Of a stretch of DNA of 14,820 nt, positions 11,559-14,820 are shown one piece after another. This DNA is from JAZDEU01 sp043808545 (GTDB taxonomy: Bacteria > Patescibacteriota > Patescibacteriia > JAZDEU01), in the NCBI GenBank assembly GCA_043808545.1, contig JAZDEU010000007.1, forward strand, positions 1 to 14,820, written 5' to 3'. Made by a program: the position numbers and the translations under genes. The notes below the pieces were generated by a model that saw only the letters and a list, made by a program, of their open reading frames with translations, made no database searches and was not told the origin of the DNA. The stretch's first letter is position 1. Each line of letters begins with the position of its first letter.

Positions 11559-14195
11559 TTAAATCTCCCCAACCTCAATTTTCCGTATGTCAATATTAGT
11601 AATTCCCAGCCCCAAATTCCGCATAACCTTAAACGCGTCCGACGGCTTATTAAGAAAATAACCTTTCAGATCATTTGGATTAACATAATACGCCTCGCCT
11701 TTTTTCTCTACATCCAGCATTATTTTTCCAGCCAATCGGATTGGAAATTTTATGTTAAGATAATTTTCAAGCTCGGAGTGCTTAATTCCTAAACCCAAAT
11801 TCCGCATAATGCTAAAAGCATCCGACGGCTTGCCCAAATAATATTTCTTTTTATTATCCGGATTCACATACCACCCCTCGCCCTTGCTCTCCACCTGCAA
11901 TAAAATAGTCCCGCTCACCCGCTTTGATAATTTTTCGTCCGCTTTCGTAACCAGCGATTTTTCTTGTTCTATGACTTTTTGGGTTTCTGTTTTATTTTCG
12001 GCAATATATAAATTTAATGAATTAAGGGTGCTTAAATCAATATCTTCTAAAATTGAAGAAACACGAGAATAATTATTATTACTTCCACTATTGTACGCAA
12101 TAGCGGAATTATTAAGCCAACTGTTGATTTTATTTACCGAAAGAACATACCCCATAGAATTTAAATCACCTTTCATTACAGCCGTGGGTATCCCCATAAA
12201 ATTGCCATTTTTTAGATAAGCTCCACCCCCTGAATTTCCGTGCTCAATAATTGCAGTCGTTTTTAAATAATTTCCATCCACTCCGCTAAAATCCCCGCTG
12301 GTATAGGTTAGCTTTGTCCCAAACTTCGCAGGATACCCATAAGTTGTCATCATATCTCCTAACCGAAGATTGCCGCTATTGCCATTTGCAATATTGATCG
12401 CGGTGATAGTGCTATTGCTTGAATTTCTTAATTTTAGAATAGCCACATCCTCATCATTGGAAATTTTATAAATATCCGCTATCTGCCTATCATTAAAATA
12501 TGGTTCATCGCCATAGTCATTAATAAAACCCACAAGACATCCTGCTGTCCCGTCAATCACATGTTTATTGGTTAAAATTAACCCAGTTGAATTTATAACT
12601 GTACCCGAACCTTGGCTTGCCATAGTTCGGCTAACAGGACAAATAAGCTTAACAGTCGCTTTTATTATTGAAGATTGATTTGTTATTCCTAAGTCCTCTG
12701 TCGGCGATTGTTGCTTGGGTTGATTTGGAGCTTCGCAATATTGCGATGTCGCGGGTGCCGCCGTCTCTGCGGAAGGACAATCAAAAGTTTTATTGCAACT
12801 TCTTGTTTGAACACCTTGCGGCGAGCAAGTTCCCCAGCTCCCGCATTGCCAAGTATCAGACGAACAAGGCGGGGTGTAAGTGCAGGACTGCGCAGTAGCC
12901 GGTGATTGCGTCCCGCCCTCGCAGTTTGAAATTTTTGTGCAAGTTCTTGCCTTTACACCGTTTGATGAGCAAGCGCCCCAGTCGCCGCAAGACCAGCTAT
13001 TGGCAGTGCAAGACATTAGTTTTGGTTTTATTATAAAATTAAATTTATTACTTCTATTATTATTTTTATCAACAATTTGAATATATCCACTATCGGCATC
13101 ACTTGGTAAAGTAAATTTAATACTTGTATTAGACCAATTACTTTTAGGTAAATCATCTGCTGTATTAATAATATTTTTTCCATTAATTTCAATCCTCATC
13201 TTTGGATAACAAAATATATAGCAATTTGCTTCATAAGAACCAAATCCAGAACCATACAGTACAACTTCTGTTTTTGGATAAATAATATTAGGTGAGATTG
13301 AAGTTATTGTTGGGATAGATATGGCGTAATCGCAACTTTGAGTTAAAACTGGATTACCGCCAGTACAACCCTCTGGAGAAGAATTTGTAATGGTTCTTGT
13401 TTGTGTGCTGTTGGTTTGACAATCAGACCAATCGGAATAAATCCAAGAATTACAGGATGGCGGCGTATAAGTACAAGTTTGTGATATTTCCGGCATTTGC
13501 GTGCCGCCGTCACAATTAGAAATTTTAGTACAAGTTCGGGTTTGACTGCCATTAACCGAACAATTACTCCAAATATTACAGGAATAATCACTGGCAGTGC
13601 AAGCGGGGGTGCATGATTGAGCTAATATAGGACTACCACCAGTGCAACCGTTTGGCAGAGAAGATAAAACCGCTCTTGTTTGCTGTCCTTCAATTGAGCA
13701 ATTACTCCAATCAGAATATGTGAAAGAAGTACAAATAAGACCGGAAGTTAAAATGCCACGAACACAACTGCCCGTATTGTCGGCACTTGAACTATGGGTT
13801 CTTAAAATAAAATCAGATCCAATTACATTACCAAACCCTGGTTTAACTTCAAAATTAATTTGATTATCTGTCCAAGAGATGGGACCAAAATAAATATCAA
13901 TTCCATCCGATCTCATTCCTCTATAAATTTCCCATTTGCTATTATTAATTTGTAAGTAGATCGTTTCGAGAATATTATCGCCAACACTTCTGTTTCCAAA
14001 ATTATAACCAAAGACTTGAACTATGTCACCAGATGATGTTAAATTCATCGGCGTATATTCCGATCCAACGGTACAACTAGTTGATTGAAGATTAGATAGA
14101 GTGTAAGAATAATTTGCGGCATCTGCTTTATTAGTTAATAAAACAGTTAGTAATAACCATAAAAATAAAACTATAAACCTTTTTACATTAAACAT
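11559..14195 (-). CDS. Secreted modular protein: TIG-like, TSP1-like repeats, trypsin-like protease, duplicated C-terminal module
   Basis: An 878-residue protein. Signal peptide 1-26 (KRFIVLFLWLLLTVLL, cleavage after ADA). A TIG-like beta domain spans about 40-150 (VQVFGYNFG) and a second 295-391 (PTITSISPNIIYPKTEVVLY, GSGFG). Five cysteine-rich thrombospondin-type-1-like repeats lie at about 157-195, 199-241, 248-288, 396-438 and 444-487 (W-x2-C, QTRTC, CTGG or CEGGTQ). A trypsin-like (S1C/DegP-like) protease spans about 506-697 with all three catalytic residues: H545 in LTNKHVIDG, D583 in NDEDVAILKL, S655 in HGNSGGGAY. No PDZ domain follows. Two copies of a 45-50-residue module end the protein (about 760-805 and 821-867; GWYVNP, KPSDAF, MRNLGLGI). 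It probably acts outside the cell or on its surface, adhering through the TSP/TIG part and cleaving proteins. There is no C-terminal anchor. It is transcribed alone. Confidence 0.9.
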   Translation of the reverse strand: MFNVKRFIVLFLWLLLTVLLTNKADAANYSYTLSNLQSTSCTVGSEYTPMNLTSSGDIVQVFGYNFGNRSVGDNILETIYLQINNSKWEIYRGMRSDGIDIYFGPISWTDNQINFEVKPGFGNVIGSDFILRTHSSSADNTGSCVRGILTSGLICTSFTYSDWSNCSIEGQQTRAVLSSLPNGCTGGSPILAQSCTPACTASDYSCNIWSNCSVNGSQTRTCTKISNCDGGTQMPEISQTCTYTPPSCNSWIYSDWSDCQTNSTQTRTITNSSPEGCTGGNPVLTQSCDYAISIPTITSISPNIIYPKTEVVLYGSGFGSYEANCYIFCYPKMRIEINGKNIINTADDLPKSNWSNTSIKFTLPSDADSGYIQIVDKNNNRSNKFNFIIKPKLMSCTANSWSCGDWGACSSNGVKARTCTKISNCEGGTQSPATAQSCTYTPPCSSDTWQCGSWGTCSPQGVQTRSCNKTFDCPSAETAAPATSQYCEAPNQPKQQSPTEDLGITNQSSIIKATVKLICPVSRTMASQGSGTVINSTGLILTNKHVIDGTAGCLVGFINDYGDEPYFNDRQIADIYKISNDEDVAILKLRNSSNSTITAINIANGNSGNLRLGDMMTTYGYPAKFGTKLTYTSGDFSGVDGNYLKTTAIIEHGNSGGGAYLKNGNFMGIPTAVMKGDLNSMGYVLSVNKINSWLNNSAIAYNSGSNNNYSRVSSILEDIDLSTLNSLNLYIAENKTETQKVIEQEKSLVTKADEKLSKRVSGTILLQVESKGEGWYVNPDNKKKYYLGKPSDAFSIMRNLGLGIKHSELENYLNIKFPIRLAGKIMLDVEKKGEAYYVNPNDLKGYFLNKPSDAFKVMRNLGLGITNIDIRKIEVGEI

Positions 14196-14213
14196 ATATT
14201 TTTAAATTATTCA

Positions 14214-14251
14214 GCCCTACCGCAATTTTTCAAGGAAAACTGCGACGGGGC
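14214..14251 (-). promoter_or_regulatory. Leader hairpin upstream of the secreted protease gene
   Basis: On the minus strand GCCC at the 5' side (14251-14248) pairs with GGGC (14217-14214), and an inner stem CGCAGTTTTCC / AAAAATTGCG closes a 4-5-nt loop. The structure ends 18 nt before ATG 14195, inside the expected 5' leader, where it could affect translation. No known riboswitch is recognised. Confidence 0.4.
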
Positions 14252-14291
14252 AAAACAGAATTTATTTTTACCCGTCTCAAATTATTTAATA

Positions 14292-14321
14292 ATTTAACCG
14301 GTTTTTTTGCTTCATTGACAA
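14292..14321 (-). promoter_or_regulatory. Possible promoter of the secreted protease gene
   Basis: TTGTCA (14321-14316) and TTAAAT (14297-14292) are spaced 18 bp apart on the minus strand. The predicted transcript starts near 14285, giving a roughly 90-nt leader that includes the hairpin at 14214-14251. The -10 match is moderate. Confidence 0.35.
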
Positions 14322-14354
14322 AACATCAGCCATTCTCATAAAACCATCAATGCG

Positions 14355-14381
14355 CGGCAGTCACACTAACGGGAACTGCCG
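14355..14381. repeat. Hairpin with perfect 7-bp stem
   Basis: CGGCAGT (14355-14361) and ACTGCCG (14375-14381) flank a 13-nt loop. It is GC-rich in an AT-rich gap and sits just downstream of the small frameshifted gene (stop 14394) on the minus strand. No T-run follows; it is possibly a dispersed repeat. Confidence 0.4.
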
Positions 14382-14393
14382 ACAACAATAAAA

Positions 14394-14557
14394 CTATCTA
14401 CCGTTCCCCGCTTCGGCTTTGCCGAATTTTTTATCATATCTTTTCACTAAATCCATCTGATCTTTATTTGCCTTGCCTGCAACTTCGCTCATAATTTTTT
14501 CCTGCTCTTGGGCGGTTTTAGAAAACTATTCAAATTTATTTTTTTAGTATTCTTCAT
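14394..14557 (-). pseudogene. Small (54-residue) conserved-looking gene with a one-base frameshift
   Basis: ATG 14557 opens MKNTKKINLNSFLK, then the frame derails. One base back, the sequence continues KTAQEQEKIMSEVAGKANKD, then QMDLVKRYDKKFGKAEAG and NGR, ending in TAG at 14396-14394. The span is 164 nt, one short of a 54-residue gene plus stop. A single base lost from the A-run at 14516-14519 explains everything. The joined product is a soluble, helical, basic small protein; its family is unknown to me. An internal ATG (14492) with AGGA 7 nt upstream could give a 32-residue product instead. The second IS begins about 2 bp upstream of the start, so its own promoter is gone. A sequencing indel is possible. 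Confidence 0.6.
14412..14432 (+). terminator. Terminator-like hairpin on the plus strand
   Basis: TTCGGC-TTT-GCCGAA (14412-14426) is followed by six T. It has the form of a rho-independent terminator for plus-strand transcription, although no plus-strand gene ends here. On the minus strand the same bases are codons of the small gene, so it may be coincidental. Confidence 0.4.
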
Positions 14558-14593
14558 AAGGGGACTGTCGCCAATTCGGAAATTCATTAAAAT

Positions 14594-14615
14594 AAAAAAA
14601 CAGCCAAAATGGCTG
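14594..14615 (-). terminator. Rho-independent terminator facing out of the second IS
   Basis: On the minus strand CAGCCA-TTT-TGGCTG (14615-14601) is followed by seven T (14600-14594) and a further T-rich stretch. It would stop transcripts leaving the IS leftwards, toward the small gene and the secreted protease gene. There is no minus-strand gene upstream within the window. Confidence 0.6.
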
Positions 14616-14668
14616 ATAAAAATATAAAACTTATCGACAGATTTACTATGGAAAAAAGGTTATTTTTA

Positions 14669-14677
14669 TGCTAAAAT
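14669..14677 (+). promoter_or_regulatory. Extended -10 promoter of the second transposase
   Basis: TGCTAAAAT (14669-14677) has the TGn extended -10 form and lies 46 nt before the ATG at 14724. No convincing -35 is seen, as is allowed for extended -10 promoters. Confidence 0.4.
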
Positions 14678-14723
14678 TTAAGTAAATTTAATAACTTTAA
14701 TATTAAAATTAACTAACAAATCT

Positions 14724-14820
14724 ATGGTAAAATTTGACAACAAAATAAATAAATTGCTCCTTGCGACTGAAGATGAAATTTTTGAAAAATTAGTAAAAAA
14801 AGATCATGCTTTTAGAAAAT
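14724..14820 (+). CDS. Transposase, N-terminal part (IS5/IS1182-like), cut by window edge
   Basis: Thirty-two codons from ATG 14724 are open to the edge. They begin MVKFDNKINKLLLATEDE and continue IFEKLVKKDHAFRK. The pattern "LV-x-x-DH-x-x-RK" near the N-terminus is characteristic of IS5/IS1182-group DDE transposases (DUF772-type N-terminus). The catalytic residues lie beyond the window. The IS-end-like sequence at 14560 and the promoter-like 14669-14677 support an IS rather than a host gene. Family placement from 32 residues is tentative. Confidence 0.6.
   Translation, partial: MVKFDNKINKLLLATEDEIFEKLVKKDHAFRK

Larger units (their letters stand above)
14560..14820 (+). mobile_element. Left end of a second insertion sequence (truncated by window edge)
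   Basis: The probable left end starts at GGGGACTGTCGCC (14560-14572), an IS-end-like motif. It is followed by 150 bp of leader and a transposase start at 14724. The right end lies outside the window, so terminal repeats and target duplication cannot be checked. It is inserted immediately before the start codon of the small frameshifted gene. Confidence 0.5.

Noticed and set aside
12668..13863. Several plus-strand and minus-strand frames of 60-82 codons within the secreted protease gene
   Set aside because: They are shadows of the cysteine-rich repeat coding region in other frames; the 878-residue frame has a signal peptide, domains and catalytic residues.

Overview
The window is AT-rich and uses the standard code: TGA acts as a stop, for example at the end of the antitoxin gene. 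Gene content points to a Candidate Phyla Radiation / Patescibacteria (Parcubacteria-like) bacterium. The pointers are a KilA-N gene of the type common in those genomes, a secreted protein ending in a duplicated motif that I associate with Patescibacteria, and a MacB-type transporter with no MacA or outer-membrane partner beside it. This placement is inference; there is no rRNA or other marker gene here.

Layout. 1-457: the start of an unknown minus-strand gene running off the left edge, then the C-terminal remnant of a second gene cut by an insertion. 460-1594: a complete IS630-family element with 24-bp perfect terminal repeats, a TA target duplication, and a transposase split into two overlapping frames joined by a likely -1 frameshift. 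1595-3479: a KilA-N gene broken by a small indel, and a PD-(D/E)XK-like nuclease gene enclosed by a 26-bp inverted repeat.

3480-8372: a four-gene minus-strand cassette of GldA-type ATPase, GldF-type ABC-2 permease, GldG-type auxiliary protein and DUF4340 protein. Together they look like one ABC machine with two large extracytoplasmic partner proteins. Three of the gaps in this cassette, and the region upstream of it, each carry a different cluster of short inverted and direct repeats. 8373-8782: a complex non-coding region with hairpins, a 16-bp palindrome, two perfect DnaA-box-like 9-mers, and a 160-bp MITE-like element with 19-bp perfect terminal repeats whose ends read as Shine-Dalgarno and anti-Shine-Dalgarno.

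8783-11474: a minus-strand operon with a near-consensus promoter driving a HigB-type toxin, its antitoxin, a MacB-type ATPase and a MacB-type permease, with gaps of 2-10 nt. 11559-14195: a large secreted modular protein with TIG-like domains, five thrombospondin-type repeats, a trypsin-like protease with an intact catalytic triad, and a duplicated C-terminal module. 14196-14820: a structured leader, a frameshifted 54-residue small gene, and the left end of a second insertion sequence whose transposase begins at 14724 and runs off the right edge.

Biologically this reads as a cell-surface and transport region (two ABC systems and a secreted protease) interleaved with mobile or selfish DNA (two IS elements, a MITE-like element, KilA-N and nuclease cargo, toxin-antitoxin). 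At least three genes are decaying: the remnant at 321-457, the KilA-N gene, and the small gene at 14394-14557.
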